NCBI GenBank assembly: GCA_958429225.1
Contig: CAUAJB010000001.1
Coordinates: forward strand, 1-64,000
Direction of reading: 5' to 3'
From: an uncultured Collinsella sp.
GTDB lineage: Bacteria > Actinomycetota > Coriobacteriia > Coriobacteriales > Coriobacteriaceae
DNA length: 64,000 bases
Under the pieces are notes generated by a model, which saw only the letters and a list, made by a program, of their open reading frames with translations, did no database searches and was not told the origin of the DNA. Each line of letters starts with the position of its first letter. The stretch's first letter is position 1. Made by a program: the position numbers and the translations under genes. Shown here piece by piece: positions 35,004 to 42,489 of this stretch.

Positions 35004-35936
35004 ATGATTTACACGCTCACTGCAAATCCCGCCATTGACTACAACATCGCCTGCGACGGTCTTGCTGCTAACACCGTCACGCGTACCCGCAACGCCGTAT
35101 ACACGCCCAACGGCAAGGGCCTCAACGTCTCGTTTACGCTCGACCACTACGGCGTCGACACCACGATTCTGGGCTTTTTCGCCGGCTTCTCGGGCGAGTT
35201 TATCGTTAAGGGCGCCGAGGCCCTGGGCGTGCCCGTCAAGCCCGTGTGGACCGACGGCATTACGCGCGTCAATGTGTTCCTCAACGCCGGCCCCGACACC
35301 GAGTACAACATGGTCAACGCCGGTGCCGCTATCAACGAGGCCAACGAGCAGGAGATGTTTGAGCTTATCGATTCGCTCGATGACATGACCTGCCTGGTCA
35401 TCAGTGGCTCGCTGCCTCCCAACACTTCCGAGGGCTTCTTGGCCGAGGTCCTGCGCCGTGTCAAGGCCAAGGGGGCCGAGTTCGTCCTCGACATCTCGAG
35501 CCATCAGCTGGCAGACCTCATTGCTCTGGAGCCACTGCTGATCAAGCCCAATGACGACGAGCTGCTTGATATCTTTGGCATTAAGGTGAGCGGTGGCGAC
35601 GATGAGTCTGTTAAGGGCGCAATGGCCGAGCTGCACGCCAAGGGCGCCAAGAACGTGCTGCTGACCCTTGGTGGCGACGGCGCGTACTTCTCCAACGGCG
35701 AGCACATCTGGTTTGCTAACCGCACCTTCGACGTCAAGCTGCTGTCGACGGTGTGCGCCGGTGATTCCTCACTCGCTGCCTTCCTGTCCGTGTGGCACGA
35801 CGCTCCCGAGCGCGTCGAGGACGCCCTGCGCCTTTCGATGGCCACTGGCGCCAACGTGGTCGAGTGCCCGGGCCTGGGCGACTTTGCCAAGGTGGATGAA
35901 TACAAGAAGAACATCGAAGTTCGTCAGGTCTGCTAG
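35004..35936 (+). CDS. 1-phosphofructokinase-like PfkB kinase, paralogue 2
   Basis: A second 310-residue PfkB kinase, clearly homologous to the one at 33882 along its length. It has NGKGLNVSFTLDHYG near residue 31 and CAGDSSLAAF near residue 251, with the same Gly-to-Cys change in the GAGD box. ATG 35004 follows GAAAGGA. It has its own -10-like TATACT at 34964-34969, so it may be controlled separately from paralogue 1. Different sugar-phosphate preference between the two is inferred, not shown. Confidence 0.8.
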   Translation: MIYTLTANPAIDYNIACDGLAANTVTRTRNAVYTPNGKGLNVSFTLDHYGVDTTILGFFAGFSGEFIVKGAEALGVPVKPVWTDGITRVNVFLNAGPDTEYNMVNAGAAINEANEQEMFELIDSLDDMTCLVISGSLPPNTSEGFLAEVLRRVKAKGAEFVLDISSHQLADLIALEPLLIKPNDDELLDIFGIKVSGGDDESVKGAMAELHAKGAKNVLLTLGGDGAYFSNGEHIWFANRTFDVKLLSTVCAGDSSLAAFLSVWHDAPERVEDALRLSMATGANVVECPGLGDFAKVDEYKKNIEVRQVC

Positions 35937-35958
35937 CCGCATCGAATAATCGCTGCCG

Positions 35959-35994
35959 AACACCCGCTTTGGATCTCCGAGGCGGGTGTTTTTT
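35959..35994 (+). terminator. Rho-independent terminator after the second kinase
   Basis: 9-bp stem AACACCCGC/GCGGGTGTT with a 14-nt loop and a six-T run. Confidence 0.88.
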
Positions 35995-36131
35995 GTGCGC
36001 TGAACGTATGTGGCGTCTGCTTTCTCGTTTTATCGAATCGACGGCGCGATTGCGTGTGCGCGCTTTCTCGTTTCTTGTTAGACTTCTTGAGAACCATCGA
36101 TTAACGCTCGCAAGTGCAGGAGGCCATAGGC

Positions 36132-37526
36132 ATGTGCAATGTTTCGCTCAACGGTACGCAACCGTCCAATGCCTCTCTGCACGTCCTGCGCGCGCTTGAG
36201 ACGGCTGGTCTTGAGGCTTGGTACGTTGGCGGTTGGGTGCGCGACGCCCTGATGGGATGCCCCAGTCACGATGTTGATATGTGCTGTAGCGGCCTGTGGC
36301 AGGAGTCCAAGGCGGCGCTCGGGGCCGCTGGTATCGCGGTCGTGGAGTCGGGCATTAAATTTGGCGGAATCACGGCTATTTTCGATGGCGAGCGTATCGA
36401 GGTCACCACGTACCGTCTGGATGGCTTTTACACTGATGGTCGCCATCCCCAGAGTGTGGAGCGTGCCGCCTCACTCGAGGACGATCTGACGCGTCGCGAC
36501 TTTACCGTCAACGCCATGGCCTGGCATCCCGAGCGCGGGCTAGTCGACCGCTACGACGGCCAGGGCGACTTGGAGCGCAAGCTGATTCGCGCTGTCGGCG
36601 ATCCCAAGCGTCGCTTTAACGAGGACGCCCTGCGCATGCTGCGTGCGGTACGCTTTGCCTGCCGCCTGGACTTTATGATTGAGCCCGAGACTAAGCGCGC
36701 GCTTGCCGAGTGCGCGCCGCTGCTCGATGCCGTGGCGCGTGAGCGTGTGGGTATTGAGCTCGAGGGCATTCTTTCGACCGGTCATGGGGGAGACGCGATG
36801 CTCCGCTATCCCGAGCTCATCTGCGCCGCCGTGCCCGAGTTGGCAGCGGGTCGCGGGTTTGATCAACGCAGTGTCTATCATGCGTTTAACGTCTACGAGC
36901 ATATCGCCCGTGTGCTGACGGTGGCGGGGGAGCTGGCGCTGTGCGACGGCGTCGCGCCCTCGTCGAGCCTGATGTGGGCGGCGTTTTTGCACGATGTGTC
37001 CAAGCCCGAGTGCTTTACGGTTGATCACGCCGGCAGCGGACACTTCTATGGTCATCCCGAGCTCGGCGCCAAGAAGGCGCGCGTCATTATGGATCGCCTG
37101 GCGCTCTCGCACGATTTGGTGCGCGACGTGTGCCTGCTCATCAAATATCACGACAAGCCTCTGCGCCCCGAGCGCTCCTGCCTGCTCAATATGATGCGCG
37201 CGCTTTCGGGCGAGGGCGTCGATACGCCGCGTCTGATGGACGAGCTCATGGACCTCAAGCGTGCCGACACACTTGGCAAGGCCCCGTCGTGCTTCTATTA
37301 CGTCGAGACGATTGAGGAGATGCGCGCGATGGCGCACGAGCTGCTGAATGCGGGGGAACCCTATACGCTCAGGATGCTCGCCATCAACGGCGGCGACCTG
37401 ATCCGTGCCGGAGTCAAGCCCGGGCCTGAACTGGGTCAGCTTCTCAACGCCGCCCTCGACGCCGTGATTGAAGACAACATTCCCAACGAGCGCGAAGCTC
37501 TTTTGGTCCATCTCAACTTGAATTAG
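36132..37526 (+). CDS. cca: CCA tRNA nucleotidyltransferase / poly(A) polymerase family
   Basis: Adds or repairs the 3' CCA of tRNAs. The 464-residue protein has the class II nucleotidyltransferase GG(W)VRD motif near residue 36 and the DxD in HDVDM near 48, the RRDFTVNAMA element near 127, the RFNEDALRMLRAVRFA element near 162, and a C-terminal HD domain (FLHDVSKPE near 290). ATG 36132 follows AGGAGG with 9 nt spacing. The next genes are two tRNA-Glu copies, though these encode CCA themselves. Confidence 0.92.
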   Translation: MCNVSLNGTQPSNASLHVLRALETAGLEAWYVGGWVRDALMGCPSHDVDMCCSGLWQESKAALGAAGIAVVESGIKFGGITAIFDGERIEVTTYRLDGFYTDGRHPQSVERAASLEDDLTRRDFTVNAMAWHPERGLVDRYDGQGDLERKLIRAVGDPKRRFNEDALRMLRAVRFACRLDFMIEPETKRALAECAPLLDAVARERVGIELEGILSTGHGGDAMLRYPELICAAVPELAAGRGFDQRSVYHAFNVYEHIARVLTVAGELALCDGVAPSSSLMWAAFLHDVSKPECFTVDHAGSGHFYGHPELGAKKARVIMDRLALSHDLVRDVCLLIKYHDKPLRPERSCLLNMMRALSGEGVDTPRLMDELMDLKRADTLGKAPSCFYYVETIEEMRAMAHELLNAGEPYTLRMLAINGGDLIRAGVKPGPELGQLLNAALDAVIEDNIPNEREALLVHLNLN

Positions 37527-37653
37527 CTACCTAGTTTACCTGCGTGTTCCATAACCTGCCGACAATTTTTCGGCAATTTGGAATTTCTTCTTGCGCTGAC
37601 GTTTTTTGTCCCTTAATATATTTCCTCGCAGCACGGCAGTGCAGATGTCATGT

Positions 37654-37730
37654 GGCCCGTTCGTCTAGCGGTTTAGGACGCCGCCCTCTCAAGGCGGAGA
37701 TCACCAGTTCGAATCTGGTACGGGCTACCA
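37654..37730 (+). tRNA. tRNA-Glu (CUC), copy 1
   Basis: Cloverleaf is complete: acceptor GGCCCGT/ACGGGCT with a G-U first pair, D arm with TAGCGGTTTAGGA, anticodon stem CCGCC/GGCGG with loop CTCTCAA giving anticodon CTC at 37688-37690, and T arm with GTTCGAATC. CCA is encoded. The body matches bacterial tRNA-Glu. Confidence 0.95.
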
Positions 37731-37752
37731 CTTCTTTTCTGCTGAGGCTTAT

Positions 37753-37829
37753 GGCCCGTTCGTCTAGCGGTTTAGGACGCCGCCCTCTCAAGGCGGAGAT
37801 CACCAGTTCGAATCTGGTACGGGCTACCA
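37753..37829 (+). tRNA. tRNA-Glu (CUC), copy 2
   Basis: Identical to copy 1 over the whole gene, offset by 99 bp, with anticodon CTC at 37787-37789 and encoded CCA. The 22-bp gap and a terminator after copy 2 suggest one transcript with two tRNAs, a recent tandem duplication. Confidence 0.95.
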
Positions 37830-37839
37830 CGTATCTGAT

Positions 37840-37871
37840 ACCCGGCCTTCCAACGGAAGTCCGGGTTTTTT
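37840..37871 (+). terminator. Rho-independent terminator after the tRNA pair
   Basis: Stem ACCCGG...CCGGGT with an inner CTTCC/GGAAG helix and loop AAC, followed by TTTTTTATTTT. Confidence 0.88.
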
Positions 37872-37979
37872 ATTTTCAAACAACCGTCTGCAATTCCCGT
37901 TTGAACCAGAGCTTTGCGTTCTGTCTATGGTCCTTGCGGGTACAATATCCAAGATATTTTGACTGTTAGAAGGAGTCTC

Positions 37980-39287
37980 ATGACGGAGTCCTCTCAGCAT
38001 ACGTCTAAGCCCCAGGTCGAGGTTGAGGCCTCGGGCGGAGATGACAATAAGAGCGCACGCCGCGGCGCCATCTTTATCGGCGTCGTGCTGGTGGGTTATA
38101 TCGTCTATCTGGTGGTAACCGGGCAGATGGGGCAGTTCTGGGCCGCTATGTCGAGCGTCCAGGCGTCATGGCTCGTTGTCGCGTGTCTTTGCATGTTCAT
38201 GTATCTGTTCTTTGGCATTGTGGCCTATGCGATCGCTGTCTGGCTCGACCCCAATTCACCCGTCGGCATTCGCGACCTGATCTCGGTCGAGGCGAGTGGC
38301 ATCTTCTTTGGCAACCTCACACCTATGATGATGGGCTCGACTCCTGCTCAGATCTACCGCCTGACCAAAGCGGGCCAAAATGTCGGCGAGGCCGGAGCCA
38401 CGCAGTTCACGCGCTTTATCGTGTATCAGTTTGGCCTCGTTGCCTGGGGCGCTATCTTACTGCTTGCTCGCATGCCGTTTTTTGCCGAGCGCTATGGCGA
38501 CATGACGCTGCTGTGCGTCTTTAGCTTTGGTGGACACTGCTGCATCTTGCTTGGCATCTTCGCCGTCGCGCTCATGCCTAAGACCGTCACGCGCGTCGCC
38601 CATTGCATCATCAATTGGCTCGAGCGCATTGGTGTCTCGGCCACTAAGATCGAGGGTTGGCGCACGTTTGTCGATGGCGAGATCTACTCCTTCTCCGAGA
38701 AGTTTAAGCTTTCTGCCGGACATTTTTCTTCCATGCTGCTCACCGTGTTTATCACTATGCTGCAGCTCGCGTTTTTCTATCTGGTGCCGTATTTCCTGAT
38801 GCTTGCCTTTGGCCACCACGAGGTCGACTTTTTCTCGGTCATGGCCGCGAGCGCCTTTGTCCAGCTGCTGAGCTCTGCGGTTCCCTTGCCCGGTGGAACT
38901 GGTGGCGCTGAGGGCGGCTTTGCATTGTTCTTGGGTCATTTCTTTGGGTCGGCTTCGACCGCCGGCTATCTGCTGTGGCGCCTCATTACGTTTATCGCGC
39001 CGACCATTTTGGCTGCGCCCCTGCTGGGACTTAAGAGCGCCCACAATGAGAGCATCCATGCGCGCTGGGATCGTGTGATGCGCAAGCTCGGTCGCACGCC
39101 TCAGACGCCCTCTGCGCCCACTAAGCCGCACCCCACGAATGCTGTTACCGTTGATCCCAAGAAGCGCGCTCAGAAGGCTTCTGGGACCGCTCAGCCGGCT
39201 CATAAAGCCTATGTGCGTCAGACAGGCGATGGTATTCGCGTATCTCCGTCGGCACTCAATAAGAAGAAGCATCCCAAGTCGCAGTAG
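37980..39287 (+). CDS. YbhN/lysylphosphatidylglycerol synthase-type membrane protein
   Basis: A 435-residue polytopic membrane protein of the UPF0104/LPG_synthase_TM type. About eight hydrophobic segments run from residue 32 to 340; conserved positions include GNLTPMMMGSTPAQIYR near residue 113 and VPLPGGTGGAEGGF near 301. Members are flippases or the membrane part of MprF; this protein lacks the MprF acyltransferase domain. The hydrophilic C-terminal tail of about 80 residues is Lys/Pro-rich. ATG 37980 follows AGAAGGAG. Confidence 0.8.
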   Translation: MTESSQHTSKPQVEVEASGGDDNKSARRGAIFIGVVLVGYIVYLVVTGQMGQFWAAMSSVQASWLVVACLCMFMYLFFGIVAYAIAVWLDPNSPVGIRDLISVEASGIFFGNLTPMMMGSTPAQIYRLTKAGQNVGEAGATQFTRFIVYQFGLVAWGAILLLARMPFFAERYGDMTLLCVFSFGGHCCILLGIFAVALMPKTVTRVAHCIINWLERIGVSATKIEGWRTFVDGEIYSFSEKFKLSAGHFSSMLLTVFITMLQLAFFYLVPYFLMLAFGHHEVDFFSVMAASAFVQLLSSAVPLPGGTGGAEGGFALFLGHFFGSASTAGYLLWRLITFIAPTILAAPLLGLKSAHNESIHARWDRVMRKLGRTPQTPSAPTKPHPTNAVTVDPKKRAQKASGTAQPAHKAYVRQTGDGIRVSPSALNKKKHPKSQ

Positions 39288-39403
39288 GGCAGTCGTGCGT
39301 TCTTCATGATGCGGGGCATATTTGTGCTGTATGGGGGATAATCCTCTTACGTAGATTATCTCTCATCTGTTGATGAATGCTCGCATATCGAAGGGACACG
39401 CCC

Positions 39404-40015
39404 ATGGCAACCAGCAAACCGCGTCTTGACCGCCGCATTGTTCGCAGCCGTAATGCCATCCTTTCGGCTTTCGAGCGCCTGCTCATGGAAAAGCCGCTGA
39501 CAGACATTACGGTGAGTGCCATCGCACGCGAGGCCAATGTCGACCGCAAAACCTTCTACGTGCACTTTGGCACGGTTGACGGCCTGCTCGATGCCATTGC
39601 CGTCGATGTGGTGGAGATGATTGTCGACTCGGTCGAGAAAACGCTTGCTTCCATGGACGGCGACACCAACGAGCGCGCCCTGGGCGCGGCGGCGACCTTC
39701 TTTAAAACCGTTAACGAGGCACTGTGCAACAACTTGGTGCTCAATCGTCAGCTGATCGAGAACATTCCGCTTGATGATTTCATGGCTCGTCTTCGTGCGC
39801 CGCTCGAGCACGAGATTGCCGAGCGCGATTTGCTGCCCCAAGGTCTCAAGGACGAGATGTTCGATTACTATCTTGCGTTTTTGCTGTCCGGTATCATCGG
39901 CATCTATCGCACGTGGGCGCTGTCTGACGGTTCGGTTCCTATCGAGCGTGTCTCGGAGGTTGCTAATAATCTGACGTTGAGCGGTCTTTCAAGTTTGGAA
40001 TCTCGCTTGGATTAG
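39404..40015 (+). CDS. TetR/AcrR-family transcriptional regulator
   Basis: A 203-residue regulator with an N-terminal TetR helix-turn-helix (TVSAIAREANVDRKTFYVHF near residue 37) and a helical ligand-binding half. ATG 39404 follows GAAGGGACA. It is the last gene before the high-GC cobalamin block and directly borders the IS3 transposase fragment. No linked target gene is obvious. Confidence 0.88.
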   Translation: MATSKPRLDRRIVRSRNAILSAFERLLMEKPLTDITVSAIAREANVDRKTFYVHFGTVDGLLDAIAVDVVEMIVDSVEKTLASMDGDTNERALGAAATFFKTVNEALCNNLVLNRQLIENIPLDDFMARLRAPLEHEIAERDLLPQGLKDEMFDYYLAFLLSGIIGIYRTWALSDGSVPIERVSEVANNLTLSGLSSLESRLD

Positions 40016-40017
40016 GT

Positions 40018-40101
40018 CTAGTTGGGCTCGTCGGCGTGGAAATTCCTGTTCACGAGGTTCTCCGGTGCCTTGGAGACCTCGCCGGCGTAGGAGCTATAGC
40101 C
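40018..40101 (-). pseudogene. Fragment of an IS3-family transposase (orfB)
   Basis: Read on the minus strand, 40101-40021 encodes 27 residues beginning GYSSYAGEVSKAPENLV and ending FHADEPN, then TAG at 40018-40020. This matches, from memory, the region just before the first catalytic stretch of IS150/IS3-type transposases, which usually continues with a WLTDIT motif. The upstream frame is closed by TAA seven codons before. It is a short remnant at the edge of the cobalamin block. Confidence 0.7.
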
Positions 40102-40127
40102 TGAGGATCCTTAAAAGAAAGTCCAGT

Positions 40128-41444
40128 TTATCCTTCCCACTCCAAATGGGAATCCTCCGATGCGTCTTCGCACGCTTGCATGACCTCGATACCATGCGAG
40201 CGTGCGAACTCGACGAGCTCTGCGTTGCGGGCGTTTATGGTGCCGAAGGCGGCGGGGCACACGATAAGGCGCGCGCAGTGGACGAGGAGCTCTTTGGCGC
40301 GGGCTATGGTTTTATCCCCGATCGGCTCGAAGGCGCGCTCGGCCACGCATTCCGTCGCCAGGTCGCGCGCGAGCTCGCAGTCGATGTCCCCTTCGTGCAG
40401 AACGCCCGCGTAGAATGCCTTGCCCTGCCGGATGAGCTGGCGAAACACAGCCGACCCCGTACCTGCGCCGGCGATGACGAACGTGTGCGCATCGCCGTGC
40501 GGGCGCCCAATTTCCACGCTGCCGAAGCGCTCGTTGAAGGTGCCATGTTGAAGGCCGTAGAGCTTGCCAATCGTCTCGCGCGTGAATATGTCCTCGGGTG
40601 CGCCGGCGCGGAAGACCCGGCCGTCCTTCACGCAAATCACCTTGTCGGCGCTTTTCTGCGCGAGCTCGAGTTCGTGGATGGACATGATGACAGCCACATT
40701 CCGCGATTTCGCAAGGTGGCGAAGTATCCGCAGCAGGTCGATCTGGTAGCGGATATCGAGATACGACGTGGGCTCGTCGAGCACGAGCACGCGCGGATCC
40801 TGCGCGATGGCGCGTGCGAGCATGACGCGCTGGCGTTGCCCGTCGCTTATCTGCATGAAGTCGCGCTCGGCGAGCTCTTCCACACGTGCGGTTTTCATGG
40901 CTTCATCGACCCGACTATGGTCGTCGGGCGAGAGTGTGCCCATTCGCCCGGTGTAGGGATGCCTTCCCGCCTCCACGATATCGCGGCAGGTGAGGAGCTC
41001 GGTCCGGGGGCGATCTGTCAGCATAACGGCAAGGTTCCTTGCGAACTCCGCCGTCTTCCATCGGGAAATCTCTCGCCCGTCGAGCTCGACCGCGCCGGCA
41101 AGCGGTGTCAGATGGCGTGTGATGGTTTTCAAGATGGTCGACTTGCCCGAGCCGTTCGGCCCGATGAGCGCCACGACGTCGCCCGCGCGAACCTTCAGGT
41201 CGACGCCTTCGACTACGACCTTCTTGTCGTAGCCCGCCGACAGGTCGCTTATGCGGAAAAGCGGCGCTCCGTCAGCCTGCGTTTCGACCGGGGTTTCGAG
41301 GTTCGGCTCCGCTCGGAGGAGGCGTTCCGCGCGCAGTTCCGCACGAGCCGAAAGTGCCTTCTGGCGCTTTCGTGCGAGCTCAGGACTGGCCAAGCATGGA
41401 ATGTTCCCTCCGAGCGTTTTGGTCCGCGGCACGAATTCCCCCAT
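40128..41444 (-). CDS. FecE/BtuD-type ABC transporter ATPase with N- and C-terminal extensions
   Basis: ATP-binding subunit of a metal-chelate or corrinoid importer. The 438-residue protein has Walker A GPNGSGKST near residue 93, signature SDGQRQR and Walker B VLVLDEPTS near 214. The ABC core begins near residue 63, so the first 62 residues are an extension, partly encoded by a palindromic repeat (41334-41391). The last 120 residues form an extra domain with a glycine-rich VIAGAGTGS segment near 334, seen in some anaerobe importers. ATG 41444 touches the permease stop. It is the last gene of the riboswitch-led operon, so corrinoid or cobalt-linked uptake is likely. Confidence 0.85.
   Translation of the reverse strand: MGEFVPRTKTLGGNIPCLASPELARKRQKALSARAELRAERLLRAEPNLETPVETQADGAPLFRISDLSAGYDKKVVVEGVDLKVRAGDVVALIGPNGSGKSTILKTITRHLTPLAGAVELDGREISRWKTAEFARNLAVMLTDRPRTELLTCRDIVEAGRHPYTGRMGTLSPDDHSRVDEAMKTARVEELAERDFMQISDGQRQRVMLARAIAQDPRVLVLDEPTSYLDIRYQIDLLRILRHLAKSRNVAVIMSIHELELAQKSADKVICVKDGRVFRAGAPEDIFTRETIGKLYGLQHGTFNERFGSVEIGRPHGDAHTFVIAGAGTGSAVFRQLIRQGKAFYAGVLHEGDIDCELARDLATECVAERAFEPIGDKTIARAKELLVHCARLIVCPAAFGTINARNAELVEFARSHGIEVMQACEDASEDSHLEWEG
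41334..41391. repeat. Palindromic repeat element inside the ABC ATPase gene
   Basis: This element shares GTTCCGCACGAGCCGAA and CGTGCGAGC...AGGACTG with the interior of the giant hairpin at 31464-31519. Its stem CGAAAGTGCC (41350-41359)/GGCGCTTTCG (41364-41373) differs from the other copy's stem but still pairs, a covarying pattern. It lies within codons of the N-terminal extension (about residues 18-37) and keeps the frame open. Confidence 0.75.
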
Positions 41445-42485
41445 CTACCTCACCCGCTTCTTCAACATGAGTGCAATAACCACCGGCGCGCCGAAGATGG
41501 CGGTGACGGCGCTGATGGAAAGCTCGACGGGGGAGAACAGCGTGCGCGCGATCAAATCGCAGCCCGCGCAGAAGATGGCGCCTCCCAAGAAGCACGCAGG
41601 AATCACGCGGATGGGCTTCGACGACTTCAACGCCGACTTCACGAGATGCGGAACCGCGATGCCTACGAACGACACCGGACCAGCGAACGCGGTCACGCAG
41701 GCAGAGAGCATGCTCGCTAGAAGGACGAGCACCACGCGGAAGCGTGCGACGTTCACGCCGACGCTTTTCGCGTAGGCTTCTCCCAGCTGGAAGGCGGAAA
41801 GGGGCTTCGATATCGCGAATACGCATGCGCTCACGGTGATCACCACGACCGCGATGACCGCGATGTCGTTCCAGCTCGAACCCGAGAAGCTACCCAAAGA
41901 CCAGTTGTGCAGGTTCACGATGGACTGGTCGTCGGCGAAGGCGATGAGGAAGTTCGTCGCCGCCGAGCAGATGTATCCCACCATGACGCCCGCCACGATG
42001 AGCATGGCCATGGAACTTATGCGCCGTGCGATGAGGAGCACGAAGCCGATGGTGATAAGCGAGCCCAGAAACGCTGCGGCCACCATGGCCGGCGAGGACA
42101 TGGCCTGGTTCGCGTCCAGAAGTGCGATCATCGTAAGCGCGACGACGAACTTTGCGCCCGAGGAGACGCCCAAGATGAACGGGTCGGCGATGGGGTTGTT
42201 GAAAAACGTCTGCAGTAGGAACCCGGAAAGCGAAAGTGCCCCGCCGAGAAGCACGGCTGAAAGCACGCGCGGCAGGCGAATCTCCCAGATGACCTGGCTT
42301 TCCATGGAATTGGCCGCGCCGCCCGAAAGGATGCCGGGGATGTGGTCTGCTGGCACGAGCACGCTCCCGATGCACAGGTTGGCCCCGACGAGCACGATGA
42401 GGGCAACAGCGAGCAGCGCCGTCACGACGCGACACCGCGCGGCGCGCCCCGATTCGTCGTATGTCATGGAAAGTCGGCTTTTCAT
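41445..42485 (-). CDS. FecCD/BtuC-type ABC transporter permease
   Basis: A 346-residue permease of the FecCD family with about nine to ten membrane segments. Family elements include RLPRVLSAVLLGGALSLSG near residue 69 and GPVSFVGIAVPHLVK near 268, where the coupling helix meets the ATPase. Such permeases import siderophores, haem or cobalamin. It starts 4 bp after the binding-protein stop and is immediately followed by the ATPase. The position in a cobalamin-riboswitch operon points to corrinoid, cobalt-tetrapyrrole or haem import. Confidence 0.92.
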   Translation of the reverse strand: MKSRLSMTYDESGRAARCRVVTALLAVALIVLVGANLCIGSVLVPADHIPGILSGGAANSMESQVIWEIRLPRVLSAVLLGGALSLSGFLLQTFFNNPIADPFILGVSSGAKFVVALTMIALLDANQAMSSPAMVAAAFLGSLITIGFVLLIARRISSMAMLIVAGVMVGYICSAATNFLIAFADDQSIVNLHNWSLGSFSGSSWNDIAVIAVVVITVSACVFAISKPLSAFQLGEAYAKSVGVNVARFRVVLVLLASMLSACVTAFAGPVSFVGIAVPHLVKSALKSSKPIRVIPACFLGGAIFCAGCDLIARTLFSPVELSISAVTAIFGAPVVIALMLKKRVR

Positions 42486-42489
42486 GGTG

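Noticed and set aside
37654..37829. Regular spacing that could suggest a CRISPR array
   Set aside because: Only two units are present and each folds into a complete tRNA-Glu with encoded CCA.
37654..37829. tRNA-Glu pair as a phage or island attachment site
   Set aside because: No integrase gene and no partial tRNA 3' end duplicated near 62.4 kb were seen; the copies are complete and identical.
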